Assembly (NCBI GenBank): GCA_031279965.1
Contig: JAITHM010000014.1
Location: 1 to 32,151, forward strand
Direction: 5' to 3'
Length of the DNA: 32,151 nucleotides
DNA from: Spirochaetaceae bacterium
Lineage (GTDB): Bacteria > Spirochaetota > Spirochaetia > Treponematales > Breznakiellaceae
Position 1 is the first letter of the stretch. Every line of letters begins with the position of its first letter. Made by a program: the position numbers and the translations under genes. The notes beneath the pieces were generated by a model. That model was not told where the DNA came from. It made no database searches and saw only the letters and a list, made by a program, of their open reading frames with translations. Shown here piece by piece: positions 31,954 to 32,151 of the stretch.

Positions 31954-32074
31954 GGGGCGCGTGGAAATTCGCGGGGGCAAAACGTTTGGCGGCTAGAGTT
32001 CCGGCCACGCCAAAGCGTGCGTCAGCAAAGTCCCCGGCCAACTAGTTTTGTACGCGCGAATTTCCACGCGCCCC
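31954..32074 (+). repeat. Unit B copy 3: 121-bp element with 18-bp inverted ends
   Basis: The same perfect 18-base inverted ends (31954-31971 and 32057-32074) and nearly the same interior as copy 1, at exactly the same 121-base length. One interior difference replaces AGAGCACAAGCC by AGAGTTCCGGCC. The following 77 bases to the window end contain nothing I can identify. Confidence 0.88.
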
Positions 32075-32151
32075 CTCACGGAAAAGCAACACGCTTGCCG
32101 GTAAGGGCTTTGGCGGTGTAGTGTAAGGCATGGGCAGAAACAGCAGCTACA

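Overview
The window looks like a stretch of chromosome from a spirochaete, most likely a Treponema or close relative with about 50% GC. The grounds are the gene content and order (TPR proteins before murI and rsgA; phoH-pgpH-ybeY-corC; prfB-murG-cvpA-holB), the relaxed lipoboxes on two large exported proteins, and the poly-G tracts inside coding regions. The genus is inferred; no rRNA gene is present to settle it.

Layout. 1-4740: a tightly packed plus-strand run of two TPR proteins flanking an exported protein of unknown function, then glutamate racemase (murI) and the ribosome-assembly GTPase rsgA. 4787-6088: one AT-rich minus-strand gene for a WbsX-type glycan enzyme, probably acquired. 6256-7383: glycerate kinase. 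7384-7763: a gene-free stretch with a long heptad-repeat hairpin. 7764-9920: ribosomal proteins L11, L1, L10 and L7/L12, without nusG before them or rpoB after them. 10167-13891: phoH, a short pgpH-type HD phosphohydrolase, ybeY and a CorC-like CBS protein. 13954-15368: rpsU with a perfect 11-base Shine-Dalgarno sequence, then hydF. 15373-18699: an NCS2 purine permease, a DUF815 AAA+ ATPase that may be leaderless, and a stand-alone receiver protein. 18833-22848: prfB with an intact programmed +1 frameshift site, then murG, cvpA and a DNA polymerase III delta' gene.

22875-30676 is a two-gene accessory transcription unit bounded by a near-consensus promoter and a strong terminator. It encodes two paralogous lipoproteins of 1215 and 1331 residues. 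Each has a chain of cadherin-like beta-sandwich repeats and ends in a glycine-rich domain resembling that of ALK/LTK receptors. These are probably surface structures.

30677-32151 is a repeat cluster. Tandem units of about 100 and 118 bp, and 121-bp elements with perfect 18-bp inverted ends, flank a single AT-rich minus-strand gene. That gene resembles the phage-type BECR-fold nucleases (PBECR). The flanks are direct repeats, so this looks like a mobile or recombined toxin-like cassette.

The most noteworthy items are the paired glycine-rich lipoproteins, the repeat-bounded nuclease-like cassette, two consecutive genes with G9 and G8 tracts, and several translation-control signals: the RF2 frameshift, the rplJ-rplL hairpin, the rpsU Shine-Dalgarno and two possible leaderless starts.
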